From assembly GCF_031880315.1 (NCBI RefSeq), contig NZ_CP134771.1, positions 2,604,001-2,668,000 on the forward strand: a stretch of 64,000 bases of DNA. Direction: 5' to 3'. The notes under the pieces are model-generated. The model searched no databases. It saw only the letters and a list, made by a program, of their open reading frames with translations, and was not told where the DNA came from. The position numbers and the translations under genes were made by a program. Below are positions 42,875 to 53,872 of the stretch, in pieces (the first letter of the stretch is position 1; every line of letters starts with the position of its first letter). The DNA is from Pseudomonas baltica (GTDB lineage: Bacteria; Pseudomonadota; Gammaproteobacteria; Pseudomonadales; Pseudomonadaceae).

Positions 42875-43113
42875 CCCTTAAATCGCTTTCAAGACACTGA
42901 ATTTGCAACTTTTTTCAGAATTCCGACAGAGCCGGTGTTTCTGCAGGTGACCGTACAGCGGGGCGCATTTTAGAAGCAGCGAAGCGAAAATGCAAAGGAA
43001 AATATTCAACTGAGCCTACACCGCCGTTCCGGTGGGTGCAGGCTCTGCCGGCGAAGCCTTTGAAGCTTCGCGGGCAGAGCCCGCTCCCACAGGGGTTTGG
43101 AGGGGCCTATGCG
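42875..43113. other. spacer between tRNA operon and clpB, with REP element
   Basis: No gene seen. At 43057-43092 lies a REP-like block (GCCTTTGAAGCTTCGCGGGC, then AGAGCCCGCTCCCACAGG), nearly identical to the one in the permease at 26.86 kb. Confidence 0.6.
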
Positions 43114-45678
<2,565 letters not shown>

Positions 45679-45753
45679 GAGTCACCTTCCTGAAAGGGCA
45701 GGCCGGAGCGATGGACACACCTGATGAAGAAAACCTGCCTGAGATGATCAGTT

Positions 45754-45781
45754 AGATGGGGGGGATTGGGGGAGATTCAAG
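45754..45781 (-). promoter_or_regulatory. sigma-32 heat-shock promoter of clpB
   Basis: Minus strand CTTGAA, 14 bp, CCCCATCT: a close match to the sigma-32 consensus (CTTGAA-N13/14-CCCCATnT), 75 bp before the clpB ATG. Confidence 0.9.
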
Positions 45782-45833
45782 CGGTAGGGCAAGATTTGCT
45801 GATGCAGGTCAACTAAAGCAGCACTTGGCACCC

Positions 45834-45863
45834 ATGGGAGCGAACTTGCGCGTTCCCACAGGG
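45834..45863. repeat. single REP-like palindrome
   Basis: TGGGAGCGAACTTGCGCG followed by TTCCCACAGG, a shorter REP-type hairpin just downstream of pgeF. Confidence 0.5.
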
Positions 45864-45871
45864 TTATGTGT

Positions 45872-46618
45872 TTATGCGTCAGGCGTGTTTAGCCAGATCA
45901 AGGAAGCAAAGCGGCCGGTGGGGTTGGCGCGGCGGTATGAGAAGAAGCGGGTGTCGTCGATGGTGCATAAGCCACCGCCATACACCGCCGTCACCCCTGC
46001 TGCCGCCAGCCGCACCCGCGCCAGCTGGTAGATATCCGCCAGGTACTTGCCCGGCGCAGCACCGGGCACGAACGCCTCCGCCGCGTGCGGATGGCAACTG
46101 ACGAAGGCTTCACGCACCTCGCTGCCGACCTCGAAGTTGCGCGGTCCGATGGCCGGGCCCAGCCACACGAGGATCTCCTCGGGCGCCACGGCCATGCCTT
46201 CAACCGTGGCTTCCAGCACGCCATTGGCCAATCCGCGCCAACCGGCATGAGCCGCCGCGACACGGCTGCCAGCCCGGTCGCAGAACAGCGCGGGCAGGCA
46301 ATCGGCGGTCATCACCGTGCAGGCGATGCCCGGCGTCGCGGTCCAGCTGCCATCGGCTTCGACGATTCGCGCCGGATCCGCCTCGGCGACGACTACACCG
46401 TGCACCTGGCTCAACCACGCGGGCTGGATGTCGAAATGCTCGGTCAGACGTCGGCGGTTGATCGCCACGGCCTCAGGCGCATCGCCCACATGGTCGCCCA
46501 GATTGAGACTGTCATAGGGCGCAGCGCTGACACCGCCAGCGCGTGTGGTCACGCAGGCCTGCACCGATGCCGGCGCGGGCCAGTCGGGGATCAGCAGGGT
46601 CTGCGCGAAGCCACTCAT
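45872..46618 (-). CDS. pgeF: peptidoglycan editing factor PgeF (YfiH/laccase-domain)
   Basis: A 248-aa protein of the DUF152 family, previously called polyphenol oxidase. Zinc-site motifs are LSQVHGVVVAEAD, TADCLPALFCD and AAHAGWRGLANGV, and the C-terminal YRRANPTGRFASLIWL is typical. It hydrolyses misincorporated residues in peptidoglycan precursors and also acts on purine nucleosides. Its start overlaps the rluD stop by 4 nt. Confidence 0.93.
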   Translation of the reverse strand: MSGFAQTLLIPDWPAPASVQACVTTRAGGVSAAPYDSLNLGDHVGDAPEAVAINRRRLTEHFDIQPAWLSQVHGVVVAEADPARIVEADGSWTATPGIACTVMTADCLPALFCDRAGSRVAAAHAGWRGLANGVLEATVEGMAVAPEEILVWLGPAIGPRNFEVGSEVREAFVSCHPHAAEAFVPGAAPGKYLADIYQLARVRLAAAGVTAVYGGGLCTIDDTRFFSYRRANPTGRFASLIWLNTPDA

Positions 46619-47577
46619 CCGATAAACGCCTCGCGATCCTGCTTGAGCAGCGACAGCAACCAGACGAAATCATCCGGCAGCGGCGATTCCCAACTCATGC
46701 GCTCGCCGGTCACCGGGTGTTCCAGCTCCAGGAAGCGCGCGTGCAGGGCCTGACGCGGGAAGGTCTTGAGGGCATCGACCATGGTCGCGCTGGCCGCTGG
46801 CGGAATGCGGAAACGCCCGCCGTAGGCCGGATCACCCACCAACGGGAAGTTGATGTGCGACATGTGTACGCGAATCTGGTGGGTGCGACCGGTCTCGAGC
46901 TTGACCCGCACATGGGTGTGCGAGCGGAAGCGCTCCAGTACGCGATAGTGGCTGACGGCCGGCTTGCCGCCTTCCATCACCGCCATGCGCTGGCGCTGCT
47001 GGCCATGGCGACCGATGGGCGCGTTGATCTTGCCGCCAGCGGTCACTACGCCGATCACGATGCATTCATAGATGCGGCTGACCGAGCGATTCTGCAGCTG
47101 CGTCACCAGGGCGGTCTGCGCCTGAATGGTCTTGGCCACCACCATCAGACCAGTGGTGTCCTTGTCCAGACGGTGGACGATGCCCGCACGCGGCACATTG
47201 ACGATGTCCGGTACGTGGTGCAGCAAGGCATTGAGCAGCGTGCCATCGGCGTGACCGGCAGCCGGATGGACCACCAGGCCGGCCGGCTTGTTGATGACCA
47301 TCAGTTGGTCATCTTCATAGACGATATCGAGCGCGATGTCCTGAGCGACCCACTCACCCTGGGCCTCCTGCTCGGCTTCGAGCTCCAGCAGGGCGCCGCC
47401 GTGCACGATGTCGCGCGGACGCAACACCGCACCGTCCACGGTCAGGCGGCCCTCCTTGATCCAGGCGGAAAGGCGCGAGCGTGAGTGCTCTGCGAAGAGT
47501 AGTGCGGCGACTTGATCGAGGCGCTGACCGCCCATTTCGGAGGTCACCTCGGCGCTGAGTTTGATTATATCGGACAT
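46615..47577 (-). CDS. rluD: 23S rRNA pseudouridine synthase RluD
   Basis: A 320-aa enzyme that makes pseudouridines in helix 69 of 23S rRNA. An S4 RNA-binding domain ([33 protein letters not shown]) precedes the catalytic domain with the Asp in [16 protein letters not shown]. It is divergent from bamD, in the usual arrangement. Confidence 0.96.
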   Translation of the reverse strand: MSDIIKLSAEVTSEMGGQRLDQVAALLFAEHSRSRLSAWIKEGRLTVDGAVLRPRDIVHGGALLELEAEQEAQGEWVAQDIALDIVYEDDQLMVINKPAGLVVHPAAGHADGTLLNALLHHVPDIVNVPRAGIVHRLDKDTTGLMVVAKTIQAQTALVTQLQNRSVSRIYECIVIGVVTAGGKINAPIGRHGQQRQRMAVMEGGKPAVSHYRVLERFRSHTHVRVKLETGRTHQIRVHMSHINFPLVGDPAYGGRFRIPPAASATMVDALKTFPRQALHARFLELEHPVTGERMSWESPLPDDFVWLLSLLKQDREAFIG

Positions 47578-47727
47578 GCTCGGACTAGGCGGCGGGCACA
47601 GCCTTTGGTTTCAGCTGCACGCTTGTGGTTAAATACGGCGTCTTTTGTCCCGAGGGTTGCTCGGGGTGCACATCATAACAGGACGGCCACGCCCGAGACA
47701 GCGGCCGTCATAGGGACGCAAGCCGCC

Positions 47728-48747
47728 ATGCAAGTGAAACACCTGCTGCTGATCGCCATCCTCGGACTCACCGCTGCCTGCTCGTCGAAGAAGGAAGTCG
47801 TCGACGAAAACCTCAGCGAGGTCGAGTTGTACCAGCAGGCGCAGGCCGACCTGGACAACCATAGCTATACCAGCGCCGTGGCCAAGCTCAAGGCCCTGGA
47901 CTCGCGCTATCCGTTCGGTCGCTACGCCGATCAGGCGCAGCTCGAGCTGATCTATGCGAACTACAAGGACTCGGAGCCCGAGGCCGCGAAGTCCGCTGCC
48001 GAACGTTTCATCCGCCTGCACCCCCAGCACCCGAACGTCGACTACGCCTATTATCTGAAAGGCCTGACGTCGTTCGACCAGGATCGGGGCATCGTCGCCC
48101 GCTTCCTGCCGCTGGACATGACCAAGCGTGACCCTGGCGCTGCCCGCGACTCGTACAACGAGTTTGCGCAGCTCACCAGTCGCTACCCCAACAGCCGCTA
48201 CGCGCCGGACGCCAAGCAGCGCATGATCTACCTGCGCAACCTGCTGGCCGCCTACGAGATTCACGTTGCCGACTACTACCTGACCCGTCAGGCTTACGTT
48301 GCCGCCGCCAACCGTGGCCGTTATGTGGTGGAAAACTTCCAGGAGACCCCGTCGGTCGGCGACGGCCTGGCAGTGATGACCGAGGCCTACCAGCGTCTGC
48401 ACCTGGACGACCTGGCCGCCACCAGCCTCGAGACCCTGAAGCTCAACTACCCGACCCACCCGAGCCTCAAGGACGGCAAGTTCGTGCCGCAGCAGCAAGA
48501 GGCCGACAACCGTTCGTGGCTGTCCAAGGCAACGCTTGGCTGGATCGGCAGCACCCCGCCGCTGCCACCGGGTGAAACCCGCGCCAACGAAGAGCTGACC
48601 AAGCAGTATCGCGACTACAAGGAATCCATTCCTAAAGAGCTGCTGCCCAAGGACGAAGGCGGCAACTTGGAAGACCAGGTACCTGGCGAGCCAGTGAAGA
48701 AAAGCCGCTCGTGGTTCAGTTACGCGACCTTTGGTCTGTTTGACTGA
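47728..48747 (+). CDS. bamD: outer-membrane assembly lipoprotein BamD
   Basis: A 339-aa lipoprotein of the BAM complex. The lipobox is LTAACS ([18 protein letters not shown]), followed by tetratricopeptide-like repeats ([47 protein letters not shown] and so on). The last 90 residues are low in structure and unique to pseudomonads. The ATG at 47728 is chosen on the signal peptide; the frame is open far upstream. Confidence 0.96.
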   Translation: MQVKHLLLIAILGLTAACSSKKEVVDENLSEVELYQQAQADLDNHSYTSAVAKLKALDSRYPFGRYADQAQLELIYANYKDSEPEAAKSAAERFIRLHPQHPNVDYAYYLKGLTSFDQDRGIVARFLPLDMTKRDPGAARDSYNEFAQLTSRYPNSRYAPDAKQRMIYLRNLLAAYEIHVADYYLTRQAYVAAANRGRYVVENFQETPSVGDGLAVMTEAYQRLHLDDLAATSLETLKLNYPTHPSLKDGKFVPQQQEADNRSWLSKATLGWIGSTPPLPPGETRANEELTKQYRDYKESIPKELLPKDEGGNLEDQVPGEPVKKSRSWFSYATFGLFD

Positions 48748-48762
48748 TCTGATGCTGCGATG

Positions 48763-48798
48763 AAAAAGAGGCCCTCTGTGAACAGGGCCTCTTTTTTT
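48763..48798 (+). terminator. terminator after bamD
   Basis: GAGGCCCT, 8-nt loop, AGGGCCTC and a T7 tract, 20 nt beyond the bamD stop. Confidence 0.92.
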
Positions 48799-48823
48799 GT
48801 CGGGATTTTGTCGGGGCGCTGAT

Positions 48824-48902
48824 GGCCTCTTCGCGGGCAAGCCTTGCTCCCACAGGGTTAGGACTTACCATTGCGGGAGCAAGGCTTGCCCGCGAAGAGG
48901 CC
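48824..48902. repeat. REP inverted pair
   Basis: GGCCTCTTCGCGGGCAAGCC faces GGCTTGCCCGCGAAGAGGCC with 20-bp perfect ends, the cleanest copy of the dominant REP type in the window. Confidence 0.92.
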
Positions 48903-49007
48903 GGCAGCCCCAACACGAAACGTACAGATTTTATTACCCGATAGCCCCTGTCCCACGCCCCCGCCCACAGCTAAACTGGCGAACTCTCTCCGCTGAAGCT
49001 GGCCAAC

Positions 49008-49250
49008 ATGATCCGCATCGTTTTCTGGGCTGCCCTGATCTACATCGCCTTCTGGGCCTGGCGACGCTTCAAGGCGCCGGCTCGGCAATCTGCCCAACCG
49101 CGCAGCAACCCCGACGAGCACGCGCCACCCATGGTTCGCTGCGCCAATTGCGGCGTGCACCTCCTGCAAACCCGCGCTCTGCAGCAGGACGGCGACTGGT
49201 ATTGCACCCAGCCACATCTGCAAGAAGGCCCACGCCCGCGTGCTCGCTGA
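49008..49250 (+). CDS. PP0621-family small membrane protein
   Basis: An 80-aa protein with an N-terminal helix (MIRIVFWAALIYIAFWAW) and a C-terminal metal-binding-like motif (MVRCANCGVHLLQTRALQQDGDWYCTQPH), with CxxC and one further Cys. It matches the small family found just before pilS in pseudomonads. It overlaps the pilS start. Function unknown. Confidence 0.8.
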   Translation: MIRIVFWAALIYIAFWAWRRFKAPARQSAQPRSNPDEHAPPMVRCANCGVHLLQTRALQQDGDWYCTQPHLQEGPRPRAR

Positions 49251-50838
49251 GTCACTGACTGCCGGCCACACCCAAGCGCAGCGCATGCTGCGGCTGTACC
49301 ACCTGTATCGGCTGCTGATCGGCATCTGCCTGGTGGCGCTGATCTCCAGCGACATGGACAGCAGCCTGCTGGAACTGGCCAACGTCCACCTGTTCCGCGC
49401 CTGCAGCTGGTTTTACCTGATACTCAACATCGCCACGGTGCTGTTTTTCGGCAACCTGCGCCATCCCGCCAAGGTCTTCGCGCTGACCATGGCCGACATA
49501 GTCCTGCTCAGCGCGGTGTTCTACGCGGGCGGTGGCACGCCCAGCGGCATTGGCAACCTGATGATCGCCTCGGTGGCCATGGGCAACCTGCTGCTACGTA
49601 ACCGCCTCGGCCTGCTGATTGCGGCGGTGGCCTCCAGCGGCATCATCTACCTGACCTTCTACCTGAGTTTCACTCGCCCCACCGCAGCCAACGACTACCT
49701 GCAGGCCAGCACCCTGGGGGTGTTGTGCTTCGCCGTAGCCCTGATCGTGCAGGGCCTGAGCCATCTGCTGCGGACCAGCGAAACCCTGGCGGAAAAACGC
49801 GCGGGGGACCTGACCAATCTCGAAGCCCTCAATGCCTTGATCCTGCAACGCATGCGCACCGGCATTCTGGTGCTCGACGCCCAGCAACGGGTGCTGCTCG
49901 CCAACCAAGGCGCGCTGACCCTGCTCAAGCGCGACCAGTTGATCGGTGAAGACATCAGCCACTTCGCCCCGGACCTGATCGAGCGGCTGTTGCAGTGGCA
50001 GGTCAACCCGAGCCTGCGCATCAAGAGCCTGCGCTTGACCTCTACCGGCCCCTCGGTGCAGGTCAACTTCATCGCCCTCAACCGGCGCGAAGAGCAGCAA
50101 ACGCTGGTGTTTCTCGAGGACCTGTCGCAAATCATCCAGCAAGCGCAGCAACTCAAGCTGGCCGCGCTCGGCCGCCTGACCGCCGGCATTGCCCATGAAA
50201 TCCGTAACCCCTTGGGCGCCATCAGCCACGCCGGCCAGCTGTTGCAGGAATCCGAAGAGCTGCCCGATGCCGACAGACGCCTGACGCAGATCATCATCGA
50301 CCAGTCCCGGCGCATGAACCTGGTGATCGAGAACGTGCTGCAGCTCTCCCGCCGACGCGAGGCCGAGCCTGAAGTCATCAACCTCAGCCAATGGCTGCAG
50401 CAGTACGTCACAGAATTCCGCGAAATCGCCAAGCCCAGCGAGCAGTTGTACATCTATCTGGCGGACGACCCGATCGAAACGCGCATGGACCCCAGCCAGC
50501 TGCATCAGGTACTCAACAATCTGGTACAGAACGGCCTGCGCTACAGCGGCCAGCAACACGGCCAAGCGCAAGTGTGGCTGAACCTGTTCATCGAACCGAC
50601 CAACGGCCTGCCGATCCTCGACGTGCTCGATGACGGTCCCGGCTTCCCGGCGGACCGCCTGCAGCACATTTTCGAGCCCTTCTTCACCACCGAGGCCAAG
50701 GGAACGGGGCTGGGCCTGTATATCTCCAAAGAGCTGTGCGAAAGCAACCAGGCGCACCTAGACTACAAGCCACGTGAACAAGGCGGCAGCTGCATGCGCA
50801 TTACCTTCGCCCACGCCAAAAAGCAGAGTCGAACATGA
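49240..50838 (+). CDS. pilS: sensor histidine kinase PilS
   Basis: A 532-aa kinase with six membrane helices in the first 190 residues, a PAS-like region (LILQRMRTGILVLDAQQRVLLANQGAL), the phospho-acceptor His in GIAHEIRNPLGAISHAG, and the ATPase core (N box QVLNNLVQNGLRYS, DDGPGFPAD, TKGTGLGLYIS read as AKGTGLGLYIS). PilS controls PilR in response to pilin levels in the membrane. It starts with GTG, overlapping the previous gene by 11 nt. Confidence 0.95.
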   Translation: MLAESLTAGHTQAQRMLRLYHLYRLLIGICLVALISSDMDSSLLELANVHLFRACSWFYLILNIATVLFFGNLRHPAKVFALTMADIVLLSAVFYAGGGTPSGIGNLMIASVAMGNLLLRNRLGLLIAAVASSGIIYLTFYLSFTRPTAANDYLQASTLGVLCFAVALIVQGLSHLLRTSETLAEKRAGDLTNLEALNALILQRMRTGILVLDAQQRVLLANQGALTLLKRDQLIGEDISHFAPDLIERLLQWQVNPSLRIKSLRLTSTGPSVQVNFIALNRREEQQTLVFLEDLSQIIQQAQQLKLAALGRLTAGIAHEIRNPLGAISHAGQLLQESEELPDADRRLTQIIIDQSRRMNLVIENVLQLSRRREAEPEVINLSQWLQQYVTEFREIAKPSEQLYIYLADDPIETRMDPSQLHQVLNNLVQNGLRYSGQQHGQAQVWLNLFIEPTNGLPILDVLDDGPGFPADRLQHIFEPFFTTEAKGTGLGLYISKELCESNQAHLDYKPREQGGSCMRITFAHAKKQSRT

Positions 50839-52175
50839 GCCCACGGCAAAAGATCCTGATTGTCGACGACGAGCCGGACATCCGCGAACTCCTGGAAATC
50901 ACCCTGGGCCGGATGAAGCTCGACACGCGCAGCGCCCGCAACGTCAAGGAAGCCCGTGACTGGCTGGCCCGTGAACCCTTCGACCTGTGCCTGACCGACA
51001 TGCGCCTGCCCGATGGCACGGGCCTTGAGCTCGTGCAGCACATTCAGCAGCGCTATTCACAGGTGCCAGTGGCGATGATCACCGCGTTTGGCAGCGTCGA
51101 TACCGCTATCGCTGCGTTGAAGGCCGGCGCATTCGACTTCTTGAGCAAGCCCGTAGACCTTATCCGCCTGCGCGAACTGGTCGGCACCGCCCTGCGCCTG
51201 CAAGGGCCCGCCGTTGCCGCGGCGCCCATCGACGGCCGCCTGCTGGGCGAGTCCCCGCCCATGGCCGCGCTGCGCAAACAGATCGCCCGCCTCGCCCGCA
51301 GCCAGGCGCCGGTGTATATCAGTGGCGAATCCGGCAGCGGCAAGGAGCTGGTGGCCCGCTCTATCCACGAACAAGGCCCACGCTCCGAAGGCACCTTTGT
51401 ACCCGTCAACTGCGGCGCCATTCCGTCGGAGTTGATGGAAAGCGAGTTCTTCGGCCATCGCAAAGGCAGCTTCAGCGGCGCCACCGAAGACAAACCCGGA
51501 CTGTTCCAGGCCGCCAACGGTGGCTCGCTGTTCCTCGATGAAGTCGCCGACCTGCCGCTGGCCATGCAGGTCAAGCTGCTGCGCGCCATTCAGGAAAAGG
51601 CCATCCGCAGCGTGGGCGGGCAAGCCGAGGTGGTGGTGGATGTGCGGATTCTGTGCGCTACCCACAAGGATCTCGCCGCCGAAGTGGCGGCCGGGCGCTT
51701 TCGTCAGGATCTGTACTATCGGCTCAACGTCATCGAACTGCGCGTACCGGCACTGCGCGAGCGCCGCGAAGACATCGCGCAGTTGGCGGATGCCGTGCTC
51801 AAGCGCCTCGCATCCGCCAGCGGATTGCCGCCCGCGATACTGACTCCTGGCGCGATGGACACCCTGAAAAACTACCGATTTCCGGGGAACGTGCGGGAAC
51901 TGGAGAACATGCTTGAGCGGGCTTACACGCTGTGCGAGGACGACCGGATCGATGCCGGTGACTTGCGGGTGACCGATCAGACTGCCAGTGTCGAAGCCGG
52001 GGAGCCGAGCTTGGCGGAGGTGGATAATCTCGAGGATTACCTGGAGAGCGTGGAGCGCAAACTGATCCTCCAAGCCCTCGAAGAAACTCGCTGGAACCGC
52101 ACTGCGGCGGCGCAGCGGTTGAATATGTCGTTTCGGTCGATGCGCTATCGGCTCAAGAAGCTAGGGCTGGACTGA
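50835..52175 (+). CDS. pilR: sigma-54-dependent response regulator PilR
   Basis: A 446-aa NtrC-type activator. Receiver domain with phospho-acceptor Asp in FDLCLTDMRLPDG; AAA+ domain with Walker A GESGSGKE, loop 1 GSFSGA (the sigma-54 contact motif, usually GAFTGA), Walker B GGSLFLDEVADLP; and a Fis-type HTH at the C-terminus (WNRTAAAQRLNMSFRSMRYRLKKLGL). It activates pilA at the promoter at 18.79 kb. The start overlaps pilS by 4 nt. Confidence 0.95.
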   Translation: MSPRQKILIVDDEPDIRELLEITLGRMKLDTRSARNVKEARDWLAREPFDLCLTDMRLPDGTGLELVQHIQQRYSQVPVAMITAFGSVDTAIAALKAGAFDFLSKPVDLIRLRELVGTALRLQGPAVAAAPIDGRLLGESPPMAALRKQIARLARSQAPVYISGESGSGKELVARSIHEQGPRSEGTFVPVNCGAIPSELMESEFFGHRKGSFSGATEDKPGLFQAANGGSLFLDEVADLPLAMQVKLLRAIQEKAIRSVGGQAEVVVDVRILCATHKDLAAEVAAGRFRQDLYYRLNVIELRVPALRERREDIAQLADAVLKRLASASGLPPAILTPGAMDTLKNYRFPGNVRELENMLERAYTLCEDDRIDAGDLRVTDQTASVEAGEPSLAEVDNLEDYLESVERKLILQALEETRWNRTAAAQRLNMSFRSMRYRLKKLGLD

Positions 52176-52197
52176 GGGGGCTTGCGCGGGGTTCACT

Positions 52198-52284
52198 GGC
52201 CCCTTCGCGGGCAAGCCTTGCTCCCACAGATTCGACAGTTGATGAGTTGTACACCTGTGGGAGCAAGGCTTGCCCGCGAAGAGG
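52198..52284. repeat. REP inverted pair
   Basis: GGCCCCTTCGCGGGCAAGCC faces GGCTTGCCCGCGAAGAGGC, in the convergent gap between pilR and thiO. Confidence 0.9.
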
Positions 52285-52305
52285 CACGCATAAACGATAC
52301 CGTTA

Positions 52306-53409
52306 TCAAGCCAGGCGAATTGCCGGCGCATAAGGCACCGGATCGATAATCGGCTTACGCCCCAATAGCAAATCCGCGAACAATTGGCAGGACGCAGGCG
52401 CCAGCACCAGTCCGTTACGGTAATGCCCACAGTTCAGCCACAACCCCTCCTGCCCTGCCACCGGCCCGATAAACGGAATGCCGTCCGGGGACCCTGGCCG
52501 CAACCCTGCCCAATGGCCCACCAACTCGGCATCCCTGAGTGCCGGCAATAGCTCGATTGCCGAAGCCTTCAAACTTTCCAACGCGGGTACGGTCGGCGTT
52601 TTGTCGAAGCCCTCATGCTCCAGGGTGCTGCCTACCAGAATATGCCCGTCGCGCCGCGGGATCGCATAACGGCCCTTGGCCAGGATCATGCTCGGGAGGA
52701 AATCATCAGCGCATTTGAACAGGATCATCTGGCCCTTGACCGGCTCCACCGGCAGGTCGATGCCCAGGGTCTTCAGCAAATCACCGCTCCAGGCGCCTGC
52801 CGTCAGGACCACCTGATCGGCCAGCAGATCACCCTGCTCGGTCTGCACACCGACGATACGGTCGCCACCACGGAGAAAGGCGGTGACCGCACAGTGTTCG
52901 CGAATGTCCACATTCGGCAGAGCACGCAGCGCCGCCTTCAGCGATTTGACCAAGCGTGGGTTGCGCACGTTGGCGACGTCGGCCATGTACACCGCTCGCT
53001 CATAGCCTGTGCCGAGTACTGGCACCTTCTGGTAAACGGCATCGATGTTCACGGCACTCAACGGCCGCTGCAGACGCTGCGCCCAGGTCAATGCTTCGGC
53101 TTCGTCATCCAGATCCAGCCAGTACAGGCCGGTCACGTGCACCTCAGGATCGATGCCGGTGCGGCTGAACAGCTCGTCAGCCAGCTGTGGATAAAAGTCT
53201 TGGGACCAGTGGGCCAGAGCGGTGACGGCGGCGCTGTAGCGCCAGGGATACAGCGGCGAGACGATGCCGCCGCCTGCCCATGAGGATTCACGTCCAGCTT
53301 CGCTGCGGTCGAGGATGGTGATCGAGCCAACGTGGGGGGCGAGATTCAGGGCCGTGAGCAGGCCGATGGCGCCGCCGCCGATGATTAGAATATGACTTGA
53401 ATCAGACAT
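52306..53409 (-). CDS. thiO: glycine oxidase ThiO
   Basis: A 367-aa FAD-dependent amine oxidase that supplies the iminoacetate for the thiazole of thiamine. The Rossmann motif ILIIGGGAIGLLTALNLAP is at the N-terminus; further landmarks are GGIVSPLYPWRYS, QVVLTAGAWSGDLL and LRPGSPDGIPFIGPV near the C-terminus. The ATG at 53409 (MSDSSHILIIGGG) is chosen; the frame is open to 53478. Confidence 0.93.
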   Translation of the reverse strand: MSDSSHILIIGGGAIGLLTALNLAPHVGSITILDRSEAGRESSWAGGGIVSPLYPWRYSAAVTALAHWSQDFYPQLADELFSRTGIDPEVHVTGLYWLDLDDEAEALTWAQRLQRPLSAVNIDAVYQKVPVLGTGYERAVYMADVANVRNPRLVKSLKAALRALPNVDIREHCAVTAFLRGGDRIVGVQTEQGDLLADQVVLTAGAWSGDLLKTLGIDLPVEPVKGQMILFKCADDFLPSMILAKGRYAIPRRDGHILVGSTLEHEGFDKTPTVPALESLKASAIELLPALRDAELVGHWAGLRPGSPDGIPFIGPVAGQEGLWLNCGHYRNGLVLAPASCQLFADLLLGRKPIIDPVPYAPAIRLA

Positions 53410-53462
53410 GCAGAATCCAATGTTGAAACCGAGCGGCCTGAGGGATATTCGGCATATCGGGC

Positions 53463-53861
53463 TCAGCGCCCCCAGCAAGTAGCGGCGGTTATGGTCGTGC
53501 CTGATACCGTACGGGCCCCCGTCTGGGTGATCGTGAACGCGCCACAGGCGTCGGACGACATCAGCCCACCCGCAACTGGCGTTGCTACGATAGTGAAGTC
53601 TTGAGCGTTGCGAGTCGTCGCCACCGTGTACCAGTTATTACTCGCTGGATTGGGCGTAGTCGCATCGACATAGGTACCAAGCCGCGAATAAACACGCTCG
53701 AACGTCTGCGCGCTCTCCGCCAGCACCTCGGCAATTTCCGCCCGATGGCTGCGCTGGACATATTTGGTGTAACTGGGGTAAGCAATAGCGGCGATAATAC
53801 CGATGATCGCCACAACGATCATCAGTTCAATCAATGAAAAACCTCTGCTTCTGGCTGCCAT
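53463..53861 (-). CDS. pilE: minor pilin PilE
   Basis: A 132-aa type IV prepilin. Leader MAARSRG is cut before [24 protein letters not shown]; Glu5 is present. The PilE-like region [35 protein letters not shown] follows. GAGGA lies 8 nt before the ATG. It is last in the fimU-pilV-pilW-pilX-pilY1-pilE operon; 11 nt separate it from pilY1, so there is no pilY2 gene. Confidence 0.92.
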   Translation of the reverse strand: MAARSRGFSLIELMIVVAIIGIIAAIAYPSYTKYVQRSHRAEIAEVLAESAQTFERVYSRLGTYVDATTPNPASNNWYTVATTRNAQDFTIVATPVAGGLMSSDACGAFTITQTGARTVSGTTITAATCWGR

Positions 53862-53872
53862 GTCTCTAGTCC

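Noticed and set aside
47512..47727. N-terminal extension of the BamD frame
   Set aside because: It crosses the rluD start and the divergent promoter region; the lipoprotein signal begins at 47728.
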